Part shown: positions 51,101 to 62,182 of the stretch, one piece after another | Position numbering within the stretch: the first letter of the stretch is position 1 | How the letters are laid out: each line of letters begins with the position of its first letter | Assembly: GCF_021155765.1 (NCBI RefSeq) | Contig: NC_060112.1 | Coordinates: 1,736,001-1,800,000, forward strand | DNA from: Diprion similis | Taxonomy: Eukaryota; Arthropoda; Insecta; Hymenoptera; Diprionidae | Reading direction: 5' to 3' | Length of the DNA stretch: 64,000 bases | Translations under genes and position numbers: made by a program | Notes under the pieces: model-generated | Told to the model about the DNA's origin: nothing | Databases searched by the model: none | The model's input: the letters and a program-made list of their open reading frames with translations, nothing else

Positions 51101-54083
51101 CGTTAAACAGCCTCGATTTGTGAGCTTGAGAAGAAGAAGCGACGCTTTTTCTCTCGTTGTGTCTTTGTTGTCTCCTGTAAAGTGACAAAAAAAATTCCAC
51201 AATTATTTTCATGTAATTCTTAAACTTTTTATTTCTGTTTATTTGAGCTGCTTCGTGTCACGGAAATTTATTCAGTAAAATACGGATTCTGCATTAACTG
51301 TCTGAAACCATAGCGAGTTTTCCTCTAAACCATTTAGCTTTGATTAGATTACATTCTGTTTATTCATTATTTATACGTTCAGAGTGCGACAAGGAAATGA
51401 AAATGCGGAAATTTGAGTTTCTCAAATGTATAAAAAAAATATTTACATTTTTTCATTTTGGAAATACATTCATAAACCAGAAATTAGTAAACCCTATTTT
51501 GTTTTTAATTACTTGCTAGTAAAAATGAAAGATGATATATATCAGCATAGTGATGAAATTCTTTTCTTATCACTTACCCAATCTGTCGATTGTAGGCTGC
51601 ATAATTGTGGATATATAAGGCTTAAAATCCTGGCCCATACGATCGGCAAGATAAGTGAGAGCGTCCAAACCATTTTGACAAACCTGAAGGAACAAAAAAA
51701 CAAGTGACATGAAGATAATGTAAAAGTACCAGTGTACTGTACTATTATTTAGTAAGATTTATTATTCAGTTAGTAAAATCATTATCCACCTAATTATTGA
51801 GCATTAATTTATGAACATGTGAACGTTTAAATGTGAAAAAAAAAAAGAAAAAAAAAATGACGGGAACCTTAATTACCCTGACTTGAGAGATAATTACTTT
51901 TACTTTATCAAATTATTTCTCACGAAGCGAGCATGTTTACTAGCAGTTTGTGGATAAAAAAAGAAAAAAAGAAAAACAAGCCAAACACGTGAATATGTAC
52001 CTTAAAAAATATTTGAGTATAAAAAAAGAAAAAAATCTATGTGGAAAACGACAAGAGCCACTCCCCGATGATGTAATTGTTTGCATCTAGCACATGGAGT
52101 TGAGTTGGTGAAAGATGTGACGACCTTGTGAGAATTTTGTTAGTAAGATGATAAAATATGCCATAGGAGAATGAATTCGTGATTATTCTTGCTGAATGAA
52201 AGATAATTTATAAACAGCATCGAAATTGAAAATCAAAATCTAATAAAATAAAAATTTTACAACGCAAGATCGATGATAATTTGATACACGAAAGAAAGAC
52301 AAAAGTAATAAGCCTACTTATGAGGATGATCAACAGTGGACAATTATGTTTAATGGCATAGACCGCTCAATTGTCAGCTCGAGCATTACAAGACCAGTAA
52401 AAATCTGAGCAGTAGCACAATGCTGCGTGGGGGAACGTTTAATACATCAAATAAATGAGCACAATCTTGGTCAGCTAGAACTTGACGCGTGGGCGAGATT
52501 GTAGGAAAGAAGCCTGGCTATACTTTGACGAAGCTTGGCGTTGAACTTGGTTTGCAAAAAGTGTAAAACCGTGTGGGTAGTTCTCCGCAACACATACCAT
52601 GTAATTTCATGAAAAATCATAAAACAGAGGCGGTAAATTGGTATCTTTCCTCTTACAAGGATACCCATAAACGTTTTGCCAATAAATTTTCAACAATTTT
52701 ACAATTCAATTTTAATTCTCCTCGTTGTTGCTCGACCCTAACGACAAATTGAAAGTTTGGGAATGATCGAAATGGGCAGGACGAAAGGATGTGGTGATGA
52801 AAAATAACAAAGGAAGATGCTGAGTCCAAGAGGCGACACAGATAACAAAAATCAACGCTAAATATAGCAGTGAATGGTGCATGTGGCAAGGCGACACAAC
52901 ACTACTACCTCTGGCCACATTGGGTAAGGTGAATGCATGTGTGTCAAGATGTGTGAGAGATAGGAGATCATGATTCATGAATAATGTAAAACCTGTTCAA
53001 TTTCATCTACCAGCCAGCGTCCAAGCGTGTGTGGAGTTATATCCACCGACACAACTGTGAACATCATTTAGTAAGGACAACTCGCCGTCTTCTTATTGTT
53101 ATAAAACGTCACAGGCTCAGGGACTCATTTTTCAATTTCACGTACTCGGCATACGTACTTTGCCATATGATGACACGATTTATGGGCAATAGAATTGACC
53201 GCTGTTATTAATAAATTGTCACCTTGTTACCGTCAGTTACTGCACAAGAACTTAAGGTTTAATTTTGACTCCAATAACCAGATTGAAACAAATGGTAAAG
53301 ATTATCAGTGCATGATATTATTTCTCCTATTTTTATTCTTACAATTTACAGTTGATAGTGTTAAAAAAATCTTAGAATAACATCTTTTTTATAATTTGGT
53401 TACGACTGGGCTGTTTTTTTTTTCTAATTCTTGTTTCTACTTTGAAAAAATTTCTTCACAGATTCTGCAAATATCGTTAAAATCAGATTGTATTATTCAA
53501 CAAATTGACTGGGTAATTCCGGCGTTAAAAATTTATCGGTAATTGCTGATTCAGGATTAGAATATTGAAAAAACTCTGCGATAATTCAACGATAAAATCT
53601 GTCAGTCAAAATCCGGATTACATTTAATACCCAGTTTAAAGTAGACCGACCAAATTTGCCATGGGATACTTTGACATACATGGTGTGAAAGTTTTACCTG
53701 ATCGAATAACCTGCAAACTTTTCTTTATTTAACAAGTCATGATTTATCTTGTAGGACCATGAACTACTCTATTCTTTGTATGATTATCGAGTAAGCAGAA
53801 ATGATCAATTAATAATTGAGAATTAAAATCAGATGCCGAGGTACTATCGAATGGAAACACGCCCCTACTTTCGTTGACGACACATTTGACTCACCTTTGG
53901 ATTTCCGTTGTGAAGCCAAGGCACGAGATTGTCAATGAAGAGTCCAATGTCCTGGCATTCGATGCTTTTATCATCGTCGCCAAGATACGTGATCAGGAAA
54001 TTACCGACGTTCAATTTCTTTTTAATATCCGTAGTAGACAGGAGCGGCATGAAGGCATCCATGTCTCTTGGATTACCAGCCAT
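33190..54083 (-). CDS. chb: CLASP/Orbit microtubule plus-end protein (chromosome bows)
   Basis: CLASPs stabilise microtubule plus ends at kinetochores and cell cortex. From 5' to 3' the exons are 54083-53895, 51683-51578, 51174-51003, 50713-50537, 50173-50097, 43062-43031, 42925-42838, 42152-42078, 41101-40944, 40854-40618, 40328-40075, 39978-39800, 38927-38817, 38372-38340, 38222-38124, 38032-37849, 37749-37515, 36931-36866, 36394-36063, 35962-35659, 35545-35376, 35278-35140, 35049-34917, 34674-34494, 34417-34192, 33699-33493, 33393-33190. That is 4368 nt, 1455 aa, all phases consistent. TOG1 is about residues 8-240; TOG2 about 310-545 (NLIPNSAK, VMATSGVVAVQF); a Ser/Arg-rich linker 546-825; TOG3 about 825-1040 (GDRKEGLLGLQHF, GTDLLGSIQTK); the C-terminal helical domain about 1200-1440 (GSKLKLLNIYIQRAQ). 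Exon 14 is a 33-nt microexon and exon 6 only 32 nt. Intron 5 is 7 kb. Confidence 0.92.
39387..39503 (-). CDS. CLASP cassette exon carrying an SxIP motif (candidate)
   Basis: Between exons 12 and 13. 117 nt (39 codons), acceptor GTACAG/AAAAC, donor ATT/GTAATT, phase 1 in and phase 1 out, so inclusion is frame-neutral. It encodes a Ser/Arg/Pro-rich stretch typical of the CLASP linker, including RRTPSLPRSYRQSGIPILQ. SGIP is an SxIP-type EB1-binding motif with basic residues just upstream; I found no SxIP in the constitutive exons. A second acceptor (GGCAG/GATTG) inside would give a shorter version in the same phase. The donor is weak, which suits regulated inclusion. Confidence 0.45.
43508..43744 (+). 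mobile_element. GC-rich insertion ending in (TTTA)n, probable truncated retroelement
   Basis: About 210 bp of distinctly higher GC than the surrounding CLASP intron, closed by six TTTA units (43722-43744). A 3' tetranucleotide tail and missing 5' end are typical of SINEs or 5'-truncated non-LTR retrotransposons. Both strands have short open frames; neither shows a recognisable reverse-transcriptase motif. Target duplication was not identified. Confidence 0.45.
44244..44826. mobile_element. Foldback element in CLASP intron 5
   Basis: Arms of about 220 bp (roughly 44244-44480 and 44590-44826) are inverted copies. Shared blocks include ATATAGAATTTGAACT, AAGAGCGTAAA beside CAAAATGG, CCTAAACAGAAAATTGAAAG (left copy TCTAAACAGAAAATTAAAAA) and ATGGT.CGA.CTACAATC. 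The spacer is about 110 bp. No coding capacity. Confidence 0.7.
45385..45420. repeat. G-rich tract
   Basis: Purine tract ending in a 12-G run; possible G-quadruplex sequence in the CLASP intron. Confidence 0.7.
45936..46080 (-). CDS. CLASP alternative first coding exon 1c, TOG1-less (candidate)
   Basis: In the 7-kb intron 5. ATG at 46080 opens 48 codons, including QQVKEWIRIIYRDEKFIKL and TADYLFSDNETDVCAGF, and ends CAG/GTAGCT in phase 1. This is the phase required by exon 6 (43062-43031). The frame has no other upstream ATG before a stop near 46167. The product would skip TOG1 (exons 1-5) and begin with a new 48-residue N terminus, comparable in logic to the vertebrate CLASP2 beta/gamma isoforms that lack TOG1 through an internal promoter. 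The donor is moderate, and transcription is not shown by sequence. Confidence 0.45.
47363..47479. other. Near-perfect 117-bp hairpin in CLASP intron 5
   Basis: Arms 47363-47399 and 47439-47479 are reverse complementary over about 37 nt, including a perfect 19-bp core ATTTTCATTTGACGCAGAA (47366-47384, paired with 47453-47471). The loop is about 40 nt. Size and arm length resemble a miRNA precursor, but also a very short MITE. It matches no miRNA seed I recognise. Confidence 0.5.
52993..53067 (-). CDS. CLASP alternative first coding exon 1b (candidate)
   Basis: Within CLASP intron 1. ATG-ATG at 53067-53062 is preceded directly by an in-frame TAA, so this is a genuine potential start. It encodes 25 residues, starting MMFTVVSVDITPHTLGRW and ending DEIEQ, then a CAG/GTTTTA donor in phase 0. 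That is exactly the phase needed to join exon 2 (starting VCQNGLDALTYLADRMG). The resulting protein would lose the first 63 residues, meaning the first HEAT element of TOG1. Amino-acid composition is protein-like. No family similarity is claimed; the case rests on ATG, donor, phase and position. Confidence 0.45.
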
Positions 54084-54958
54084 TATTGAAAAGATTGTTT
54101 TTTCACCGGTTTACACAATTTTTTTAACCCGCACTACAACATTGTCATCCGATACACGCCGTCATGTTAACAAGTATTTTTTGTAAGCACGCACATTTCG
54201 TAACTAGACGCACACCACAGATTTCACTTTTTTTTTTTTTTTTTAGAAATTTCGAATGTACCTTTTTGTCGCTATAATTACAATATTACAGCTGCGCGAA
54301 CGTTTCTTGACTCCGTGTTGTTGGTTACTTCATCCTGTCACGGTCGTGTGTATTTCTGCACTTGTTTCTCAATGAAACAACGCATCATCCTTCTGTAAGA
54401 TATTACAAAATAATTAACATTTGTCATTGATACCAATTGATCATGTTTTTGCTTTATTTAGCCAAATTTTAACTCGGCATCAAAACCAGCATAAGAAACA
54501 GAATTAATTACGACTAATTCACAATCTATGTGGTTAAATAATTAAGACCGAATTTGGTGCACAGGTCACAGCTTAAACAACGGGTGTAAACCAGCTCGAT
54601 AATAGCGGACCGAGTGTGTGAATATGCTGGTAGTAGAATTCTGCCAGAAGGTGTAAACGGAACGTGAATCGAAATGCATGCGAACGAGAAGTGATAAGAA
54701 ACGACAGAAATATAATAATATCGTCGAGGTACATATAAGGTATGAATTTACGGCTAAAGTGACGTCGGTAAAAGACAACCTAGTCAAGTATTTGAATAGA
54801 TCAGGAGAGCGAGAGAGCGAGTGAGCGATAGATGAAATAAGAAATGACGAATCGAGCCTCCTGATTGAGTTTGACGAAGGCCTAATTACCGGGTGGATTA
54901 AACACGAGCTCAAACCACGAGTGAAATGCAGAAAAAGGCTCAAGAGAAAAACAAAATA

Positions 54959-54983
54959 AACACACACACACACACACACACAC
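54959..54983. repeat. (CA)n microsatellite
   Basis: About 12 CA units in the CLASP/STRAD intergenic interval. Confidence 0.85.
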
Positions 54984-55336
54984 GCAGGGATACAACGGGG
55001 GAAAAAAAGAATTCTTCGCCGCACGAAAAAGACGGCGAGTAACCGTCACCAACCGTCACCGAAAAATGGAGCAAGATATCGCAGAAGACGTTACGTAAAA
55101 TATCCCGTTTGAAACTGGTATTTAGTACTGTTTACGAAGAGTTTTATCACGCGGACAAGAGACTTACGCACCTTGCCTATCCCTCTTCCTATCCCGAACA
55201 AACTATTTAATATAAAGTTATTAACTTTTGCTGGCTGCTCCACAGAACTTCGTTGACCATAGCTTTAACCGTGAAACGTATCGCGTCGTCCAACGGTGCC
55301 GGTGGCGATTGCAGTGCCGTCTTTGGGCCCCAAGGT

Positions 55337-55420
55337 GAACTAGGATTGTGACGTCATTCCGACGCCCGCAACGCCATCTCTACGCGCCGTGGCGAACTAG
55401 GAATCGTGACGTCACGCCGA
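55337..55420. promoter_or_regulatory. Duplicated CRE (TGACGTCA) module
   Basis: Full CREB/ATF palindromes TGACGTCA at 55349-55356 and 55407-55414. Each is preceded by GAACTAGGA and followed by a CCGAC-type sequence, so the pair comes from an imperfect 58-bp tandem duplication. CREs near divergent CpG-rich starts are typical of bidirectional promoters. Function is inferred. Confidence 0.6.
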
Positions 55421-55894
55421 CTGTGCTCGTCATAGTTGTAAGTCGATAGTTCATGGCTGGCGGCAACAGCTTGATTGCTGTCGTCTGTCCCCGAAATGTC
55501 ATTTGACATTTGATGCAAGAGTGAATGATATTACATTCAGCGTTTTGAATCAACAAGTTCAATTCCTGACGAAATGACGAGGCTATAGCTATTGACGATC
55601 AATATAACTCGCCATCCGCGCCCTTGAATAGAAACTGAATATATTCAATGCGAGAATGCGAAGGAGAGAACAAGAAAAAAACATGAACCAGAGGAGAGGT
55701 TAAATGACATTATTTTCGATCGACTTCACAAAAGAAGAAGGTTTACTATATATGAAAACTACACCAGGCTCGCGCCAGTGATGTACGAGCCAATTATCAC
55801 CGTTAATTGACGATAATTTCGAGCGGAAAGAAGAGTGCAACTGTTACTCACATTTTGAGAAATTCTATCTGTCGTCATTCTTCCGTCACACAAC

Positions 55895-57337
55895 ATGCAT
55901 GACTCTGACTCTGACAACTATGAAGGAAGCGCTGTTCTGGGGATGTGCTGTAACGGAGCAGGTAGTGTTCACCTGGCGCGCTACAAGCCGAAGAACACAC
56001 ATGTAGTGATTAAAAAGTTTAACATGGACAATCACAGTCACGAGGAATATGACCTGGTGGAACAGGAAATAATAATGACCAGGCAGCTTCAGCATCCCAA
56101 TATCCTTCCTTATTTAGCAACCTTCGTCTCCGGGCATAACATCTGCGTTGTATCACCACTTATGGGTTACGGATCCTGCCATGATCTGATCGAGGAATAT
56201 TTCAACGAGGGACTGCCGGAGCTGGCGATCGCGTACATACTGAAGGACATTCTTCACGGATTGGAATACATTCACAAAAGAGGGTTCATCCATAGGTGAG
56301 CTAGCAAGAAACTGTCAGTAAACTAGTCACCTTCTCATTTCTTATGAATTGAACTGTGTATCTTTACTTTCAGGGCAATCAAAGCCAGCCACATTCTTAT
56401 CTCAACGTCCGGTCAGGCTTGTTTGTCCGGCATGCGATATGCCTGCGAAATCGTCAGGCACGGCAAATGGCAGAGGAATATACATTCCTTTCCAAAATCA
56501 ACTGCTAACAATTTGAAATGGCTGAGCCCGGAGCTTCTTCAACAGGTTGGCAGTTTTTTCCGCTCTTCCGGAGGATTGGTGCCTTTGTCTTCGGCGCGAT
56601 ATTGACTCCGGTTTTTACGTTGTTGTAGGATCTCCATGGGTACAATGAAAAATCCGATACTTATAGCTTAGGCATGACGATATGCGAACTGGCCAATGGC
56701 GTTGTGCCGTTTTGTGATACTCCTGCCACTTTAATGCTGACAGAAAAAGTACGCGGAAGCGCTCCTCACATATTAGACCGCTCGACCATTCCCCCTAATA
56801 CAATGGACACAGAGGGTGATGAGAACGGTAAAGCAATTTGATGTGCTCACTTCAGAGCTTGTGTAATTCCAGGATTCTTTCGTCTTTTTGCCATATAGGT
56901 GAGACGAAATTGGTATGCGACGACATTGCGGGTGATGGAAACGCAAGCAGCAGTAGTTTGGAATCTGTTAGAACACGTTTGCACAATATGTCCAGCAGAA
57001 AATTTTCTGAGCCTTTTCATTCCTTGACCGAATTATGCTTATTGAGAAATCCGTCAGATCGTCCTACGATGAGTCAGCTTGCGGTGCATCCATTTTTCAA
57101 ACAGTGCCGCAGAAACGACGAATCATTGATCAAAATACTTCGATGCGTTACTTCGATTAGTGAAAAGCACGCCCACTCCGCAGGTCAGATTCAAATGTTG
57201 TTAATTAAAACTTTGCTGTGATTACACTCTTCCATTTCTTATATTGAACTTCTTTTTCCGCAGGTGATTATCTTGTCGCTCTATCTACGGAGCAGCTGGT
57301 TGATTTAGATCTGGAGACTTGTCAGTGGGACTTCTGA
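55895..57337 (+). CDS. Stlk: STRAD (STE20-related adaptor) pseudokinase
   Basis: STRAD binds and activates LKB1 together with MO25/Cab39 in AMPK and polarity signalling. Five exons: 55895-56295, 56374-56545, 56629-56827, 56899-57183, 57264-57337; 1131 nt, 376 aa, all phases matching. Kinase-fold landmarks: LARYKP, the beta-3 lysine in VVIKK (K40), HPNILPYLATF, YGSCHDLIEEYF and LAIAYILKDILHGLEYIH. The catalytic HRD is HRA (133-135), DFG is replaced by SGM (152-154) and the APE position reads SPE, so it is a pseudokinase. WLSPELLQQ, YSLGMTICELANG and NPSDRPTMSQLAVHPFFKQ follow. The protein ends WDF, the STRAD C-terminal W-[DE]-F tail that docks in MO25. No glycine-rich loop is recognisable. A plus-strand AATAAA lies 138 nt past the stop. 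Confidence 0.92.
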
Positions 57338-57474
57338 GCACGTGTTTATAATTATAAAAATTTTGTAACTTAATATATATATGTACATTGGTCATGAGGG
57401 AGTTGCAAGTATTTGATATGATTTGCAACTGTGTCTTACGATTGGCTCGCTGGATTCATAATCTACTAATATCC

Positions 57475-57480
57475 AATAAA
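57475..57480 (+). terminator. Likely STRAD polyadenylation signal (AATAAA)
   Basis: AATAAA 138 nt downstream of the STRAD TGA, in a short 3' UTR. No competing signal lies closer. Confidence 0.5.
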
Positions 57481-59476
57481 CGTACGTTAAATCTATGAAA
57501 TACCGTCTACTTGTGAGTAATGCTAAGTCATAAATGATTGATTATTTATTGTGTATCTATTTTTATTTAAAGTAAAGTTTTATCTATTTTTCACAGATAA
57601 ACCTGTGTCATTATTTATCGAATGGTTATATCAAACTAGGTAGTTACATTAATTGTTACGGACATTTGTGATGTATTTTATTTTCTTCGTCAGGATAGCT
57701 GCTAACCTTCTAAATATAAATTTTAACTACTAAGATATTTGAATTTTTGAATACATGTTCTTTTCCTAAATATTTTATGAGCTAAAACTATGGACGATAT
57801 ATTTTTTTTTTACTGTTGTATCTACTACATAATTGAATTTTCCTATGTGTATAGTTGTCTACTACTTATTTTATTTTTCGGCTTCATTTATGACTCGGAC
57901 TGAACATTGAATAAAACTACCTCAGCATATGTAAATATATATTTCTCTGCCTCCTTTTAAGCAGTTGAAGAAAGAAATCAATTTTAACCTTTGCAAGAAA
58001 CAGAAGGCACTTTCAGATCGCATTTGTAATATGACTTACAACATCTGCATTGGTTATTTTATCTTCATCGTTATGAAGATATTATTTGCTGATATGTTAC
58101 AAGTGCTTGTGAATAGTATAAACTCCAAGTATTGTATTTTTGTATCGAATTGCACAAACAGTTGCCCCGAAAATCTCACTCAATATATTTGTTCGGTAGT
58201 TATATGATGAAGATCGTATCCAAACGAATAAAAAAACAATCTCTTATTCAAACTAATTATTCCTACCTGAGGATTAAAATTAATCTTTTCTTCTTTTGTA
58301 CAATATTTTTCTCTCGAGAAATATAGAAATATCTAACAACTACACATTAATAACTGTGCGTTAAAGTCTTGTGCGCATATCTCAATAACAATAAATTGTA
58401 TATTTTTGGCTTTCTCCTCTTTTTACATTTCCAAGTCTTGTTTAAAAAATTCAAAAAACAGACGAGAAAAAATGAAATCAAAAATTCCACAAGTTTAATG
58501 ACAAACTTAATAGTAACAAGTCTTAATTACCTACAGACGACGGCTCAGAAAATATTATGGTTTTTTCTTTGTTTTCTTCTATCTTCTAATTTCCACCCAC
58601 TTCCATAAACTTGAATAAGCGTGTATGTATACCCATACATACAAGCATAAATTAATACTATTGTTTAATACTGTAATCCATATTCACTTGGCTCGATTGT
58701 ACATACATGTACGTTAGTTTGAAATGAAATATAGACATTTTCTGTATCCCGTGTATACAAGGGAGACCGAAGCACGACAGACAGCCCAAAATGTTTTGAT
58801 AGAAAAAAATTATTCTTTTTAATATTGAAATATTATTAGAGGATTGTTTAATATGTGTTGAAGGCAACAGTCTTTTCGGACAAAAAAGATTTATCTAAAG
58901 ATTTATTAAAAATGATATTTTAGACAGAAGCCATTTGCTCTGGAATATAAATTTCTTTCACACATATTGCTAGATAATCAACGATTTATTCAATGCAGGT
59001 AGAATTAAATGATGCAGTTATTGAAGAATAAAAAAAAGTTTATCAAATTTTTGGAGTGGGTCCGTTGTGCTCCGGATTTTTTAGCTTAGAGGGACCATTG
59101 TGCCATGGTCTCCCCTATATCCAACATTATCATAGCAGAAATTTCCTATCACGTAATACCTAACGTATTCCCTATGTTCGTATCATTTATGCATACGTTC
59201 ACCAGTGCAATACTCGGATATCCGATACTGTTTTAACACAGTTTTGATTGTTATTCAACTATCAGTGGTCTATATAACAGTGAATTTTACTACCCAAAGA
59301 TTACTAACAACAACGACGAAAAGACACTCTGTTGAGTTTTGTCGATGTTCTTCTTTCGTTTTCATTACGAAAACCCTAATCAGCCTTGACGTGATACTTG
59401 GCCTTGTTCTGAACTTTTTTTCGAGCTGTATAAATCGAGTGTTTCAAATGTTTCACTAAAAACGTGTAACCATTTG
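57481..59476. other. Intergenic, between convergent STRAD and ZnT 3' ends
   Basis: AT-rich, without recognised exons. Short open frames near 58.0-58.6 and 59.2-59.46 kb are Asn/Ile/Phe-rich and typical of AT-rich noise. It contains the 3' UTR of the ZnT gene on the minus strand. Confidence 0.6.
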
Positions 59477-61311
59477 TCAGTTTATTGGCGGTCTGCATTG
59501 AACACAGTTTTCCATGGTGGGGAAAAGGTATCTTTCTACTTGTACGGTGGCAGCTTCAATGTCTAATTCTCTCTTAATGTACTTCAGCGCATTTTTCAAG
59601 ACAATATCGGAGTCCGCGTTGTTACCTGTATTCAGAAACAAGAGGGTGATAAATTATAGTAAGATTAGGCGAAACTAATGAAATCAGAAGAAGTTAGGTT
59701 CACTCACTAATGGCTAGATGAACGGCGAGCGCATATTTGTCCATCGTTAATGACCATATATGAAGATTATGAGCATTTTGCACCCCTTCTATGCTGGATA
59801 AAGTTTTCAACACATCCGTGTAATCAAAGTGATGAGGGAAACCTTCCATTAAGACATTTAAACTGTCTCTCAACACAGGCACAGTAGTAAATAGCACAAT
59901 CAATGCAAATATGCATGTACAAATAGGATCAGCTATTTTCGCATTTGGCTGTGGATGATGAACATGTGTGATTGATTTACGAGAAATGGATTGATTTATT
60001 GATTGTAAATCCTTTCAATTGGTCTGCGTTTAAGAACTTACGTATTGTTTGATAATAACGGCAGTGACGAAAACTCCAATACTTTGAATTAGGTCGCCTA
60101 TAACATGTATAACGGCTGCTCGCACATTAATATTACCAGGAACATCTTTGTGAGTATGCGAGTGACTAGATCGCGGGCCGCCGTGACTGTGACTATGCGG
60201 GACTTTAATACACATTCCGTGCAGGGTGAGTCCCATTCTAAAAAAGTAACAAAGGTAAATTTATCAACGATTCGAACAATCCGTGATAGCAGAGTTTCAA
60301 AATTCAATCTTTAGCTTACATAATATTTATGATTATCCCAATTCCTGCTACAAGCATCATTGTGTCCGCTTTGATATTGAAATCGCCGTTTACCAAGCGT
60401 AGTATGGAAATGTAAACGAATATTCCAGTCAATATCCATATTATTAAGACACTGAGCACGGCACCCAAAATTTCTAGAAACAAACAAAGTCAATCGGTTG
60501 ATTCATATTCAATCTAGTCATGGATGAGACGGACTCACCAGCTCGGTAGAATCCGAATGACAATCTTTTGGTCGGCGCACGTTGTCCGATCCAAATGGAA
60601 AATAAACTGACTAAAAAACCTACAAAATCTGACAATAAATGTGCAGCATCAGTCATGATGGCTATACTCCCTGCCAAATGACCTCCGATTATTTCCGCTA
60701 GCTGCAAACAATAGAATAATAATTGTAACACCATGTTATGCAAGATTTCTAAAAAAAATCTCCCGACTCAACACAGCAGACTAAGTCCAAAGGAATACAT
60801 GCCATGAATATGAGACACATTAAAGAAGCCGCGACCAATTGACGCCATGGACTAAAATCTTTCCTTCGAGTGGTTTTTGTATGACAATGCTCTTGAACGT
60901 TGTAAACATGACCATTCTGGAGCGGAATATTTGAGTATCGATCCTGTAACAAGAAACAAAGTTGCAATGATGTGTAATTTGTTAAATTCACGATGTTCAG
61001 TTTTAGAAATGAAATGCTCATTTTTTACTCACAAGCGAAGTAGCTTCAGTGTTATCGCAGGAATTGAGCGACAACCTCGTCTGAGGGAACATAATATTAG
61101 GAATAGCCGCATTGCCATTAAATTCTTCGGCATCGGCTCCGACCATTAAATCCTCCGTCCAATTTCGTAGTTTGCTTTCGTAACTGAGTATGCTGCTAGA
61201 CGTTGACAACTTCCTGCATCTTGCGCAACTATCATTAGCCACTAACAGGTTCTTTTCAGATTCATCTCCGATGTAATCATCATTGATTTGATCGTCGCAG
61301 GTATGAGACAT
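59477..61311 (-). CDS. ZnT35C: Zinc transporter, ZnT2/3/8 (SLC30A) type
   Basis: Cation-diffusion-facilitator Zn2+/H+ antiporter that loads zinc into vesicles. Exons 5' to 3': 61311-61033, 60943-60803, 60701-60539, 60473-60320, 60237-60042, 59948-59708, 59625-59477; 1323 nt, 440 aa. It has a cytosolic N terminus and six membrane spans. The transport-site pair HxxxD lies in TM2 ([10 protein letters not shown]161/D165) and TM5 (HVIGD, H290/D294). The TM4-TM5 loop (about 260-275) is His-rich: [16 protein letters not shown]. The C-terminal cytosolic domain (about 320-440) carries [11 protein letters not shown] and ends near a CVQC motif. FGFYRAG stands where relatives usually have FGWHRAE. Intron 2 has two in-frame solutions, one of them a GC-AG intron. 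The ATG at 61311 has good context (AAAAATGT). Paralogue naming by similarity to Drosophila ZnT35C is likely but not certain. Confidence 0.88.
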
Positions 61312-62182
61312 TTTTCCTTGCTTACAAATCTTCTCGACTTTTAAAAAATTAGCCTTGACTCGCCGGTTTATACACAAGCTTTAATTGCGTAACAACAACC
61401 TCTGCTAGGCATTTTCAAACTACGTTAGTATACATATTGTAAATACGTTAGGATTCGGTTGCTGCAGTGTCGAAATAATGGTATTAAATCTGACAATTAA
61501 GTACCGGAACACAATGTTGTGTCATAGTCATAGTATCACAATGTATTGTTATCCTTGTAGTAATTGTTACTTAAGATGATTATAGTTACTGTTAACCGAT
61601 CTAAAGCATTTATTTAGTTCACAGTAAGACGTGCTGGTTGTAATCAAACAGCTAGAATAAGTCGAAAATGGAGACGTGAGTGGAGGCAGTTGGAAGATAT
61701 GAGTTTGAAATTAAACTAGAAGCACGTCTGGTTCGAGGAATACGTTAAACCAACGATCGTTAGTCATCGATTTGCATAGATTTTCCGCACAGCAATGCAA
61801 TGCAATGCAATGCCACAAGTCAGACTGTGCGCTTACCTATATAATCATACCAACAGCACGATTAATAATTTCGACAACACTTCAAATGCAGACGGCTCTT
61901 TCTTTTCGACTGTTAACAAATTCTTTATCTCACAGTAACGTCGATGTGGTGGCATTTTAGGTACGTACGTGCACAATGCATACGTCTAATGTAGATTAAA
62001 AGCAACTGCGCTCGTCCGCTTAACAAATTATTAACTCTGGTATCGTTCTAACGATAAGAAATTGAATTACGGCTATTTACGACCTTTAAAAAAAAACGAG
62101 AAGTAGAATCACGACAGCTGATAAGTCCGATGTCGAACTGACAACCTAGAGAAAAGTTAACGTCCGACGGAAATTAGCCTAC

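Larger units (their letters stand above)
54084..55894. promoter_or_regulatory. Divergent CLASP/STRAD promoter interval
   Basis: 1.8 kb between the CLASP ATG (minus) and the STRAD ATG (plus). It holds a (CA)n tract (54959-54983) and a CpG-rich core around 55.1-55.45 kb with two TGACGTCA palindromes. The 5' UTR boundaries of both genes are not mapped. Open frames at 54566-55024 and 55380-55562 have no protein-like character. Confidence 0.5.

Noticed and set aside
52653-52978. Two overlapping minus-strand frames in CLASP intron 1
   Set aside because: Hydrophobic, AT-driven, no splice-phase fit with CLASP exons.
54566-55024. 152-codon minus-strand frame in the CLASP/STRAD promoter interval
   Set aside because: Includes the (CA)n tract, has no recognised domain and no compatible splice context.
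59481-59486. AATAAA overlapping the end of the ZnT coding region (minus strand)
   Set aside because: It lies in the last codons before the stop; use as a poly(A) signal would give almost no 3' UTR.
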